Below, piece after piece: positions 47,285-58,095 of a DNA stretch of 64,000 nt. The stretch's first letter is position 1; every line of letters starts with the position of its first letter. Source of the DNA: Parelaphostrongylus tenuis (taxonomy: Eukaryota > Nematoda > Chromadorea > Rhabditida > Metastrongylidae); assembly GCA_019055375.1 (NCBI GenBank), contig JAHQIW010000246.1, positions 234,988 to 298,987 of the forward strand, given 5' to 3'. The position numbers and the translations under genes were made by a program. A model generated the notes under the pieces. The model saw only the letters and a program-made list of their open reading frames with translations, ran no database searches and had not been told where the DNA came from.

Positions 47285-47775
47285 CTTAGGCCACGAGGAT
47301 CAGCCTGAGGTATGGTTCGAGGTCACGCGTAATTACGAGGCAATCCTCTTTTCGCTTCATTTTTGGGTCTTTGCTATGTATCCAAAAGGCTCCTAAGGTT
47401 TCACGCGAAAATATTTCTGGTTCCTGTGCGAGTATCGTGAATCTGACGCCTAATATTACTCTTTCATGTTTTTGGTCCCTATGCGTGTCTAGTGGGGTTT
47501 TTGATCAGAGTTGCGTAACCCAACTAGGTGCTCTTTTACACGGAGGAGTAGTGGTTTCCCGTTTCGCCAATGTACTCATCATCGCATGCCTGACAAGAGA
47601 TTAGGTAAATTGTACCCGAATCTCAAGCAGTCACCGTCTCTGTCGTTTGGGCAAACTTTGCAGTCATTGGTTTCGCAGAGGCGGTCATACAGTCGCTTGC
47701 GGTCTAATTGGCGCTCTAGTTTCTTTGGAGGTATTTCAACTAACTTATCCAAACCTCGAAACTTTAGATGAAATC
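47285..47775 (-). pseudogene. Penelope-like retroelement, linker plus GIY-YIG endonuclease C-terminus
   Basis: From 47775 downward the minus strand codes VEIPPKKLERQLDRKRLYDR, then a Cys-rich linker (LCETNDCKVCPNDRDGDC). After a frame change comes CQACDDEYIGETG, the GIY-YIG signature as seen in PLEs, and after another change VKEHLVGLRNSDQ. A clean frame then gives AQEPEIFSRETLGAFWIHSK, followed by a MKRKEDC block, and ends LEPYLRLIL. This is the usual order at the 3' end of PLE polymerases: linker zinc-finger, GIY-YIG nuclease, conserved tail. At least two frameshifts make it a pseudogene. The reverse transcriptase part is not visible; the adjoining DNA to about 48036 may hold more, decayed. 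Confidence 0.75.
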
Positions 47776-48035
47776 AAATGAATGCCATATTCTTTAAAAA
47801 GTGGCCAGTCCCAAACGTTTCTCTTTCGTACCTCATTTGATCGGCGGTTCCATGAAGGAAGATAATGGTTGAGCATGTTGTGAAGCGATACATAAACATT
47901 TGTTGATTTGATCTGATCCCTTAACCACACTATTCATAAAAGATCGGAGTCCTTTGATAGCAACCATTCCGACACAAAAAACCAAAAATTTTTGAGAGTT
48001 AAGGGTACGTAGAAACTTGCCGACCAAAAAAGAAT

Positions 48036-48300
48036 CACCTGTATCACCTGTCGTCCCGTTGATCGTCGAGTGACTCGAGCGGGTATCAGCAACTCTCCCA
48101 TTTTTCCTGTCGCGTGCAAGAGCGACTCAGTGGTCCTCCTCGCTCTAGGTATTCGTTGAGCATCATATCTTTTTTCTGTCGCTTTCGTGAAGAAATCGGA
48201 CCATCGGGTCGGTGGTCTTCCTTTGGAGGGCTTGACGTCCCGAGGAGTCCAGTCGGTAACGGCTCTCGTCCATCGGTTATCGTTGAAGCGCATCACGTGT
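48036..48300 (-). pseudogene. RTE copy A: C-terminal domain
   Basis: Minus-strand frame MMRFNDNRWTRAVTDWTPRD, then KGRPPTRWSDFFTKA, the conserved tail of RTE proteins, followed by the 3' terminal repeats (ATCACCTGTATCACCTG on plus). This is the best-kept part of copy A. Confidence 0.8.
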
Positions 48301-48769
48301 CCGGCCTACCTTCTTTTCGATATCCTGACGTGTAGAACGGCGTCTCTGATTTTCGATCGCTGACGTAGATTGGAACTTCGGATCCTTTCTCTCGTTTGCG
48401 AGACACGGGATACTCCTAGCATCAACCTTTCGACTGCGCGTTCGATAAATGCACGGGTCGGATGTTTTTGGTCCTCTTCATTACATCTTCGATGCTCTTA
48501 AACGTTCCCCAAGCCGCTCGTTTCTCCTGCTCAACTCTAGAGCTAGATCGTTCATCATATTTATTTCACGAGCTAGGTAGACATGACTGGAGCATTCGGA
48601 GATTTCGTTCCGATGGGCGTGAATGGGGCATTCAAACCCATCCGTTCCTCATGAACATCGTTTTCGGTGGATTCAGTTGAAGACCAATCTTTCCACAGCC
48701 GTTATCGAAATCAGTCGACATTCGTTCCGCTTGGCGCTTAACACGAGGTTTTGAAAACAGTCGATCATA

Positions 48770-49438
48770 TGTCGACCGTCAATTTTCACTCCCATACCGT
48801 CCCATTCTAATGTTCGCATGACGTTTTGTAGGGTGGCAGTGAATAGTTTTGGCGAAATTGTGTAGGACTTGTCGAACCCCTCTTCTTACGTCAATGGTGA
48901 TGTTGTTGTAGAATGGAGATATTTTGGTCGTGAAATCTTTGTAGAGCTCACGAAGGATTATTATGTACCCAGTAGGGACGCCCTGGTTATCCAGAGCCTC
49001 TATAACCGCTTCTGTTTCCACTAAATCAAAGGCTTTCTTCAGATCGATGAAAGTGAGACAAAGTGGTTGTTTGTACTCTCGTGAAACTTCAATGAGTCTT
49101 GTAATCGTGTGGATGTGGTCTATGGTACTAAATCCTTTTCGGAACCCTGCTTGGTCACATGGCTGTCCTTCGTGTTCTGTCAGTCCTGTTTAGGATGACT
49201 CAAGTAAAGAGTTTATAGACAACGACACCAAGCAGATTGGACGATAATTGCCTATGTCGTGAAGGTCTCCCTTTTTGAACAACAATACGGTCCTGCTAGA
49301 TTTTTCCTGAATAGGGACCTTGCATTCTGATAGGTAGCGAGTGAAGAGCCGAGCAAGGGTGTTGATGAGAACTGGCGGCAGGTTCTTCAGGTGTTCTGGT
49401 CTAATCCTGTCTAGACCGGATGCTGTTCTGTTCTTCAC
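48770..49438 (-). pseudogene. RTE copy A: reverse transcriptase, active site deleted
   Basis: Open pieces on the minus strand: KNRTASGLDRIRPEHLKNLP with TVLLFKKGDLHDIGNYRPIC (RT fingers), then CLTFIDLKKAFD (motif A, with the first catalytic Asp), and EALDNQGVPT...VRRGVRQ (motif B). Where motif C (FADD) should follow, at about 48700-48780, the coding sequence collapses: the FADD box is absent and the text resumes near SAKRNE. The RT is therefore catalytically dead as well as frameshifted. Confidence 0.8.
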
Positions 49439-49600
49439 CGACGATATAGCATGTCGGATTTGGAAGGGAGAATCGGTGGAACGACATATTCGTCCTCTTT
49501 CAATTTATATGACGATAAGAGGACATGGCTAGCGAAGAGATCCGAGTAGTATTGGTGGATAATTTTCTCCATAGCCCTTCTCGAAGCTGTAAGTGTCCCG

Positions 49601-49870
49601 TCAGGGTATCGGAGTGCAATCCATCTTGGTCTTATAATTGACGAAGCCTCGCTGGGCTTTGCGAATGCTCTTCCCAGCTTCTGCAGCTTCTGCCATAACT
49701 GCTGCTCGTCTCTCTTTGAGGTCTTCTTTTATCGCTTCTCTGCAGCGTTTCGCAAGTTCGGACGTAAGGTTTCGGTTGCCTGTGGCTCGTGCGATTCCAC
49801 GTTGACGTATCAGCTCGAGTGTCTGCGGAGACAAGCGTCTCTTCGTGACCTTAGTACTCTTGGCTTTCAT
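49601..49870 (-). pseudogene. RTE copy A: linker between endonuclease and RT
   Basis: An 89-residue open stretch, basic and Arg/Lys/Ala-rich (KRRLSPQTLELIRQRGIARA, then a REAIKEDLKERRAAV block). It matches the helical linker of hookworm-type RTE proteins. It ends in a frame break before the RT. Confidence 0.75.
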
Positions 49871-49999
49871 AGCGCTAACGTGTAGATATTCAACGAGTCG
49901 ATCGTATTCTTCGTCGATGTTGTCAACAACGGTATATTCCCAAGAGCCGACTAATGATTTGAATGCATCCCAGTTTATGGTAGTCTGGCACTTCGTTGT

Positions 50000-50206
50000 C
50001 TGAATTTAGCGGCTTTCTTTTCCTCTCCTCGAAAAACGGAACGTGGCGCAGAGGCGATGGTCTGATCCCGTGTAGAACTTAGGAACAACAGCGACATCGG
50101 TCAGCAAAACCTTCGATTTACTAAGATGTGGTCTATTTCGTTCAGGGGTACTCTCCATTGGAAGATTCCCACGTCCATTGCTGAGAAAGAGTCTATTGGA
50201 ATTGCG
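50000..50206 (-). pseudogene. RTE copy A: endonuclease C-terminal part
   Basis: In broken frames the minus strand gives NSQFQ.., RWTWES-like sequence, then LTDVAVVPKFYTGSDHRL, where SDHR carries the catalytic histidine of AP-endonuclease-like domains. Everything before NSQFQ is gone and is replaced at about 50206 by the 5' segment. Confidence 0.7.
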
Positions 50207-50849
50207 AGTTACCGCGGACCTCCCTCTCTGAGGGATCCCGCCCGATTAGTCGCCAGGGCACGTGGCGCGTTCCCAGGTGGTGGATAAGGGAATAAACGCG
50301 AACCAAAAGCGACCGTGTGCTTCCCAGAGACGCAGGTGGATTCAGGGAACGAGCTCCTTGCTTCTGCAGTGCCGACTTGACAAAAATCTCTTGAAGTTAT
50401 TAGATAGTTACCGAAATTTGAAAAATAAACCACAAGTGGAGTTCCTCCCAACCATACATGATCTCGCACTATACCACGGACTAATTGTCTTCGTGAGCCA
50501 GGCACATCCTACCAATGCAAGATGCTGAGCGACTTGTGTTCATTTAATGACGGTGGAGATCAAAAAACAGATGAACGTGAGTGCTTAAAACATGTGGTTC
50601 TTTTGACAATGCGATGCAAAATTTTGTTTATTACGTCCTCCTGTCAGGTTCATGAGGGTATTCGACTGAGTAGTTTCGAATCAGTCTGACCTTTCCTATC
50701 TAAAGAAGGCAAAACTAGCTTAGATGTCAGTTACTGTATGATTATTGTGCTGTATGCTACTGTATTCAGCAAATACTTTTGTTAACAGCCTCGGAATTGC
50801 TTACCAAGAAAAACATCAAATCATGCCTTTCCATTCGACTGATTTTATA

Positions 50850-51025
50850 GACCTCGCTCAAAAACAATAAAATCACCCTATCTTCTGCATGTCCCGGGGG
50901 ATCGGCTTAATCGAAGGCACCGTAGCATTGATGAGCCTCGAAAGGTAAAACAGGTCCTGTCTATTACTGTATAAGTGCCATACTAAACCTGATAAAAGGC
51001 TCGAAACATTCCATCATAATATCAG
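50850..51025. repeat. Single arm of M1 MITE
   Basis: Only the right arm is present: GGATCGGCTTAATCGAAGGCACC, GATGAGCCTCGAAAGG, GTATAAGTGCCATACTAAACC, AAAGGCTCGAAACAT. The flanking TTTATAGACCTCGCTCAAAAACAAT also precedes the copies at 52390 and 54795. Confidence 0.55.
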
Positions 51026-51029
51026 AAAA

Positions 51030-52425
51030 CACTGAATTGTTCAATTCATGTCTAAGTTAGTAGATAGCCGGTCCTGGGGTTAAAGAAATTTCTAAGATCC
51101 AGAAGTGCTAAGCTGCATGGGTACAGTCGTTCTTTGTCATAAACTATCGTGGCTGTCAGTCAGGAAGCAACCTTTACAAGGTATAGAAAGAGTGATAGCA
51201 CAGCGAGAGTTGGTTTTGGTGACAGTGATGCAGTAGTAGCGTCCAAATAACTTTCACTTTAGGACCATCGTTCGAGTTAATAACTCGTTTGGCGACAGCA
51301 ACAGACTGGAATAACTTTTCTATCACAGATATTTGGATGCCTTTTGATGACCGTAAATAGATACACGGGTGTTTTCTATCCGAGCAGATAACATTACGTA
51401 AGCTCAGCTATCAGATCATTTTTATTCTAGGCAAACTGATACTACTCACTTCCTTAGATAAAACGTACAAAAACTTCTATAGTCGGTACATATCGCTGCT
51501 CGTGTTGTACTACTAATCATTTTGCTACTTACGTTCACTGTTTGGCACGTTAACAAAGAATCTTGATCTTATTTAGCGATCTCTAATTGAACAATCAGAT
51601 GCGAAGTTGGTAAACTTGGCCAACAACTTTCTCTGTAAATGTATAGCCAGAGCAATTTCCGAAAGTAAATGTTCGCTTTTTCCTAAGCAATCATTCTTCA
51701 CCAAGTTCATATGGGAATGAGTTCATATGTTCGTCGGACGGGTTAGCGCAGTGGTCAGTGAATTGTAAAACTTTATATTTATTGCGTCATAAAACCTGCT
51801 GAACTCTTTGATCGATCACATTAAGCGCTGCACCATTTTCGGTGATAACTCGTTTTTTCCGACAATGGCAACCAACTGTACGTCTTCGACGCTACAAATC
51901 CGATAAAATACCTCAAGTAAATTTGAGAAAAACTCCGCAGACCTAAAATATTTTGGTTCAGTATGTTATATAATCACGAGGTTGGATTTACTTTGATAAC
52001 CGATGCCTTTCATATAACAATTTAACCTTTATAAATCTGTAATATTCTGACACAATGATTCCTATACGTCATAAAAGACTATTTATCGATAAACAGAAGC
52101 GACTGAATTTTCAGAGCTCATTCAACCGCGTTTATCAAAACTAGGTTACAAGCTCCTCTCATGTTGATGATTTCGAGAAGGAGGTCCTCCTCTTATGACA
52201 CTATGATGTGGATATGACCCATCGAGCTAATTGTTTTCGAGACTCGGCTAAGTACTAATTTTTGCTAACAGGTATTAAATACATCTGCTTTATATAAATT
52301 GTAGGTATGTCCGTGGCATCGTATGAAGCATGACGTATAACAAATTCCTAGTTTGTGGCTGCTGAAATGACTCATTCCTCACCATTCGGCCGCTTTTTTA
52401 TAGATCTCGCTCAAAAACAATGATA
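51030..52425. other. No gene seen
   Basis: AT-rich with no long ORF. GGACGGGTTAGCGCAGTGGTCAG at 51735-51757 looks like an isolated tRNA-like SINE head without box B. Confidence 0.5.
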
Positions 52426-52429
52426 GTCC

Positions 52430-52670
52430 GATAATGATATAACATGTTTTGAGCCGTTTGTAAGGTCTATGTGCTAGTTAGGTTCCTGTCTCGGGGATTC
52501 CAGGAGATTCTATCACCTCACTTGCGGTAATTTATTACTCGGCGTCGATTCCTTTAGAGGAGTATAGCCTCACGGCATCGGCTGAACCGTGGATTGTCCT
52601 ACTGAAGAGCCCTGGAAGACGAATGAGGCGCTTGTCTAGCACTCAGACCTCACAAACGGCTCAACTTATG
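52430..52670. mobile_element. MITE (family M1)
   Basis: The ends are inverted: TTGAGCCGTTTGTAAGGTCT at about 52448 and AGACCTCACAAACGGCTCAA at about 52648-52667. Internally the arms repeat the M1 blocks (GTGCTAG..CTGTCTC; GAGTATAGCCTCA..CGGCTGAACC). No coding capacity. Confidence 0.7.
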
Positions 52671-53229
52671 AAAAATGTTAATGGAAGCATTCTAGAACAT
52701 TCGTTCTAGATGGGATGACAAGATTTATAGCTGCTCGTTAATGTGAACTTTTTGATTCACATCAGTGAATGCATATTCTGCGATTCATGGAACCACGATG
52801 AAGGTGCATTCACAACAACTTATTCCAGTATCATTGCCTGTATTAGGTGTTAGTGCTAGTGTGGCTCAGCGTGTCACTTGTCGCGATCACGCTTTCACTA
52901 GCTCACATAAGAATGCTCGACTGATAACATTCTGTCATAGAAAACTCCACTCTTGGGTAAATAAACTATTAAAAACAGTGACAATGCGATTAATGAGATA
53001 GACAAGCATAAAACATAGCGTAGGTGTCTCTTTAGTAGTAGGGGCATGAGCTTGTCCTGCAAAACACGGATTACACAAGCAGTGTTTTACGTAAAATTAA
53101 CAGACAAGACTTACGGTAGCAAGAGATAAGATTAATATTTTCAAATTTGCATTTGTCGCTTAGTTTTGCTTTCAAAGGGTGGGTGAAATGTGAATCAAAA
53201 AAGCTCTCGATGTTGATAAATGTTTTAGG

Positions 53230-53487
53230 TGTGCTCCATGCATCCGTCGTCGATCTTTAGATTTACTGGAGTGATTGCATGCACATATGGCCTTTACAAT
53301 GACTCATAATGACCTTCCTGATGTATCAAGTCAGTGATGGTATGATCTCCGACAAGTCTCGTTTAAATTCACCGACCTTGAATTGCTGCAAAACTTGATG
53401 GGCTTTGCGCGCAGGGTCGAACCATCAACCACCGAATGAACGTTTATGTGTGGCAACGGGTGCCACTTAGCAATGCGTCATATGCGA
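53230..53487 (-). repeat. SINE-like S1 copy
   Basis: Plus strand GCACATATGGCCTTTACAAT, GTCAAGTCAGTGATGG, CCGACAAGTCTCG, AGGGTCGAACCATCAACC and GCCACTTAGCAATGCGTCAT follow the S1 order, with a decayed head. Confidence 0.55.
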
Positions 53488-53964
53488 AGTGAATCATAAA
53501 CAAAGAGTAGGAAAAGAAACACGTGCAAAACTCGCTACTTGATTTTTTTTTGTGTCAAAGACACTCATAGTCTCCCACCGCCACTGTGCTTTTTCGGGAC
53601 AGCGCGCTCAGTATTCTTTTGACTATACATCGTACCGTGCCGCCTGTTAAAATTGGTCAGTGAGTAATATGTTGCTATGGTGATTTAATCCGCGACTAAA
53701 TTAACTGAAGCCCATACCTTTGTGCTCCGCGTACCAAGTAACTGCTGGCAACCACCGGAATTGGCCAACTGAGAAGCTCGCTCTGCCTTTCTCTTAACCG
53801 TCGGTGGACCGTACCAGCGCGTGCTGCTCCGGAAAGGCAAAATAATTTGGGAATTGGAATCCGAGATACGTAATTCCAAGCTTTGCTGATATTTTGTCAC
53901 TTTCGCAATAAATTAGACAGATTGAAAAAGAATTTGCATGAAAGCTTGTGACAATAATAGAATG

Positions 53965-56400
53965 AGGTTCACCTGTATCACATGTGGTGCCGTTGATCAT
54001 CGAATGGCTCAAGGGGGACCATCAATACCTGTGATGTTTTTGAATCGGTGCAAGAGTAGCTCAGTGTGCTCTCTTTGCGCCAAGAATCGTTGAGCATCAG
54101 TCTATTCCCTAGGCTGCAATTGGATCATCGGGTCGACGACATTCTTTGGAGCACTTGACATCCTGAGGAATCTATTCGGTAACGGCTCTCATCTATCGCT
54201 TACCGCTAAAGCGCATTACGTGTCAGGCACACCTTATTTATGATGGCCTAACGTGTGGAATGACATCTTTGATCTTCGATCGTTGACGTAGGTCGGAACT
54301 CTGAATCCTTTCTCTCATTTGCGAGGTACGGGATACTCCTAGCATTGGCTTTCCGAGTGCGCATTCAATAACGTCAAATGATTTTTCATTCTGCTTTCTT
54401 AGCGATCAGGCTTCTGCTGCATACGTTAGTGCAGGGCTAATCGTCAAGTTGAAAAGGTGGGCAAGGAGTCGGATGTTCTTTGCCCTCTTCACTGCATCCA
54501 CAACGCCCTTAAATGTTTCCCAAGCTCCTCGTTCCTCTGCTCAACCTTGGAACAAAGTTGTTTATCATGTTGATTTCAGGACATAGTTAGACGTAACTGG
54601 AGTATTCGGAGGCTTTCGTTTTAATGAACGTTAATGGGGCATTCAAAGCCCATCTGTCCCTCACAAACATCGTTTTGCAAAATTCAGTCGAAGACCAGTC
54701 TTTCCACAGGCGTTGTCGAAATTGGCATTCGATCCATATGGCTTGGCGTTATAAGGACGAAGTTTTTAGCAAAGGGAAGATAGCTCTACATTCGACCGCT
54801 TTTTTATAGTTCTCGCTCAAATAATAATAATCTGATAAGGATACAACATGTTCTAAACCATCAGGTGTAAGTGCTATACAAGCGCCTGTTTCGTTCAGTA
54901 GCACCGCTCCTCGGAGAAGCTGATCCCTTGAGGCTATACTCCTCTATGAACGGATCGAGCCGAGCAATATATTATCGCAAGTCATGTGAAGAGAACACCT
55001 GACATTGCAGTGACCTGCAGTCGAACTTGTCAGCTAGCGGCAATGTCAGGTAACTTCATTATCCAACTTGCGGTGATTTATTACTCGGCGTCGATTCCTT
55101 CATAAAGGAGTATAGCCTCAAGGGATCGGCTAAACCGAGAGACAGTGCCACTGATGATTCCCGGTAGGACGAAACAGGCGATTGCACAGCACTTAGACCT
55201 AATGGCTATCCTTATGAGAAGAGAAGATAGTTCAGTTGTCGGCCTGTTGCCTCATTCTAGTGTTCGCAGATTGAGGGAGGGTGACAGTGAATGGTTTTTG
55301 CAAGATTCTATAGCCTTGTCAAACCACTTTTCTTACCTTAATAGTAATAATGTTATAGACTGACGACATTTTTTGTGAGGTCTTTACGTAGCTCACGAAG
55401 AATTGCTGAGTAGTGAGTAGTCACACCCGGCTGTCCAGTGCCTCGATGACTGTTTCTGTTTCTACTGAACCAAAGGCTTTCTTTAATTCGATAAAAGTGA
55501 GACTGGACGATCTCTTGTATTCTTGGGAGACCTCGATGATTTTCGTGATAGTGTGATTGTGGCCTATGATACTAGATCCTCTTCAAAACCTTGCTTGTGT
55601 TCATGGCTGTCTTTCGCCCATGCTCTGTCCTGTTGAAGAAGACTCGTTTAGAGTTTATTGCCGATGGGTAGCAAGCAGATTGAGAGATGATAGCCTATGT
55701 CGCGAATGATACAATCTCTCTCTCAGAACAATGATACAATCTCGCTGGCATTTCACTGACTGGAACCTTTCATTCTGACTTATGACGAGTGAAGAGCCGA
55801 GCCAGGATGCTGACGATAACTGGCAGTGTTCTGGTCTTATTCTGTCTGGATGGGTGTTGACTCCTTTTTTTACCGACGATATTACGTGTCGAGAGGAGAA
55901 TTAGTGAAACCACGAATTTATTCTTTCTCCATTGATATGACGGTAAGATGACAAGGCTATTGAAAAGATCTGAGTAGTAATCGTGGATGATGTTCTCCAT
56001 TGCCCTAGTGGATGCTGTGTTGTTGCGTTGTTGAAGTGTATCACCTTGTTCTTACCTTGTTGAAGTGCAGTCATCTCGTTATTACATTTGACAAAGCTCT
56101 GTTGGGCCTGCGAATGCTTTTCTCAGCTTCTGCATCTTCTGCCATAACGTTGCTCGTCTCTCCTTAAGATCTTTTTTTAGCTACGGCTCTCTTTCTTTGG
56201 AAGATCTCGCCTGTTTAGTCGCGAGGGCACGTAGAGCATACCCAGGTGTGGATAGGGGATTTAAACGCGAACCAAAAGCGACTGTGTGCTTCCCAGAGAA
56301 GCAGGTGGATTCAGTGGATAAGCTCCCTGTTTCTGCAGCACCAATTTGACAGAACTCTATTTCTACGAGTCGGATCGGCCAAAAGCTTGCAATCAAGCGG
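53965..56400 (-). mobile_element. RTE-clade retrotransposon, broken copy B, interrupted by a MITE
   Basis: Co-linear with copy A and more decayed. The 3' end near 53965 has the same CACCTGTATCAC repeat. RT pieces include MENIIHDYYSDLFNS (56000 downward) and ARLFTRHKSE. Motif C at about 54750-54785 reads FAKNFVLITPS: the catalytic pair of FADD has become KN. A MITE occupies about 54790-55215. Coding sequence stops in the linker at about 56178 and jumps to the 5' segment shared with copy A (56180-56370). Related 5' sequence may run on to about 56640. Confidence 0.75.
54845..55210. mobile_element. MITE (family M1) inserted in RTE copy B
   Basis: Imperfect inverted ends: the left has GTAAGTGCTATACAAGCGCC and CAGTAGCAC, the right GTGCCACTGATGA and GGCGATTGCACAGCACTTAGAC. 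It shares with the copy at 52436-52665 the blocks CTTGCGGTGATTTATTACTCGGCGTCGATTCCTT-like and GAGTATAGCCTCA. RTE sequence resumes on both sides, so the MITE arrived after the RTE. Confidence 0.65.
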
Positions 56401-56649
56401 CTGGGAAGTAGGTGAGAGGCGGTTAAAAGTTGCCTCCAACAATTAAGCTCCTAATGCTCCTCTGAGAGAGACTGCTTGTGAGTATCCAGCCCGCACGTTT
56501 GGATCCTGGCAAATCATACGTTGGGTATTGAAACGCTAGAAACAGCAATGAATATGGACCTCATTCATGTGACTCCAAAAGAGCCCCGGTACGGCACCGT
56601 CGGGTAGGACGAGTACAGAAAGGCTGTTGAAATGTCAGGGCCAAACTAG

Positions 56650-57864
56650 GCCGCCAAAATTGAAAGAGTAAACAATATCGCTTTCTGAATTCAATTGAAC
56701 GGACAGCCACTTTGATATGCGATATTCAAGATTTCTCATGGTTTCACTGCGTTTCCGCAGTGATGTCACGGTGACTCGGTGGCGCAGAGGTAGTATGCGC
56801 CCCCGGTGTTTGGAATTGACTGTGAACTTTCTTAAGGTAATTGCAATTGGCACTGACCTGATACTGTAGGTGTAGAACACGGTAAGATTAACAAGTTTAC
56901 TGTGGATAAACTGTCAATTAACCAATCGGATAAGTGGATTGAGTACGGTAGGATTACAGTAACCCTAACGAACCAACCACTAGCTGCTAACGGATGAAGG
57001 GGGATGACTCAGACAACTACGGATGACAACTAATGAGAACCCATGACAACTGAACTTTCTGTTTTCACGAAGGCTTATATATGGAGCACAGACAAGGAGT
57101 TTACCAGATGAAGCGCTACAGTAAGCCTCCGATTATATAAAAAATCTACGCACACAAAGGGTTAGATTTGAAAACACAAAGGTTAACATGCGTACAAAAG
57201 CTGACAATCAAGATGATGGTTTAAGATAAATTCAACACAAAGAATTTCTCGCTTTCACCACATGGGAAAAAAGTTCTTAGCATAAAAAGTGACAAGTTCA
57301 TCTCGCGATGGGAATGTAAACACAAAGGACGTTGGCCAGCTGCACATTCGTTCGCCGGCACCAACAACTTACAAAAATTACAGTATGCCAAATCACATAA
57401 TTCCAAACACCCGGTATGAGCGGAACGTAGAATAAGCTCCCGTTTGAGACCGAATTTTCGCTCACCTTCTCAGTTCTTCAAGTATATTTAGAGTATCATA
57501 ACACTGCGAAAAGCAGTAGAAGCATAAGAATCCTTGAATGACAAAGGAGTTGTACATTTTCTCTACTGGATAAAAAAAGACGAAATGTTTAAATCCTAAT
57601 ATAGGCCTTCCTTACTTTGCATTGCATTTTACAATTCATTGCAGTGCTTCGATTCAGACTGCTAACACATGAGAACACTAAAATCGAATAATGGCCAGTC
57701 ACAACCGCAGTACAAAGGAAAGCAAAGTTTATTCCGATTTAATAGGTTGTCCTGTCCTATCATATTTTCAAAATCCATAAAAAACTTATATGTGCACGAA
57801 TTGCGGTCAAACAAAGACAACTAAAAAGTCCATAAAATAGTCTGGGTAGTTTCCTTCCAGAGAC
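56650..57864. other. No gene seen
   Basis: GACTCGGTGGCGCAGAGGTAG at 56774-56794 is another isolated box A-like head. The rest has only short ORFs. Confidence 0.5.
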
Positions 57865-58095
57865 AATTAGTCAGATATCTAGCCGCATAAATCTACCATG
57901 GCAGTAAAACTCGCAATCCTTCCATTTGAAGAAAATCTGAAGATTTTGTTTGAAGTCGAGGGCATTTTGCAACTTCTCATGTCTCAAGAAGTGTTCCATT
58001 GAGCGTAATAAGTGACAGTCAGTCCGCGCCAAGTCCTGGATGTACGGCGGATGCTCCAAAACCTCCCATCCAGGACCTGCCCAATAATTCCTTTC
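57865..58095 (-). pseudogene. mariner transposase C-terminal fragment
   Basis: The minus strand codes GPGWEVLEHPPYIQDLARTD, CHLLRSMEHFLRHEKLQNAL and FKQNLQIFFKWKDCEFY. It matches GWxVLPHPPYSPDLAPxDYHLFRSMxxxL..(F)F..KD..FW of mariners; the third catalytic Asp (ARTD) is kept. The final LPxRWQK block is replaced by FMRLDI. Different subfamily from 15100 and 20636. Confidence 0.7.

Larger units (their letters stand above)
48036..50400 (-). mobile_element. RTE-clade non-LTR retrotransposon, broken copy A
   Basis: Read on the minus strand from high to low coordinates: a 5' segment (about 50380-50210), the end of the APE-type endonuclease, a basic linker, reverse transcriptase, and a C-terminal region with GRPPTRWSDFFTKA, ending near 48036 in short GGTGATACAGGTGAT-type repeats typical of RTE 3' ends. 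The first part of the endonuclease is missing and the frame is broken several times. It cannot code for an active enzyme. Copy B at 53965-56400 is related but separately damaged. Confidence 0.85.

Noticed and set aside
54624..54809. Plus-strand ORF over RTE copy B
   Set aside because: Antisense shadow of the RTE reverse transcriptase.
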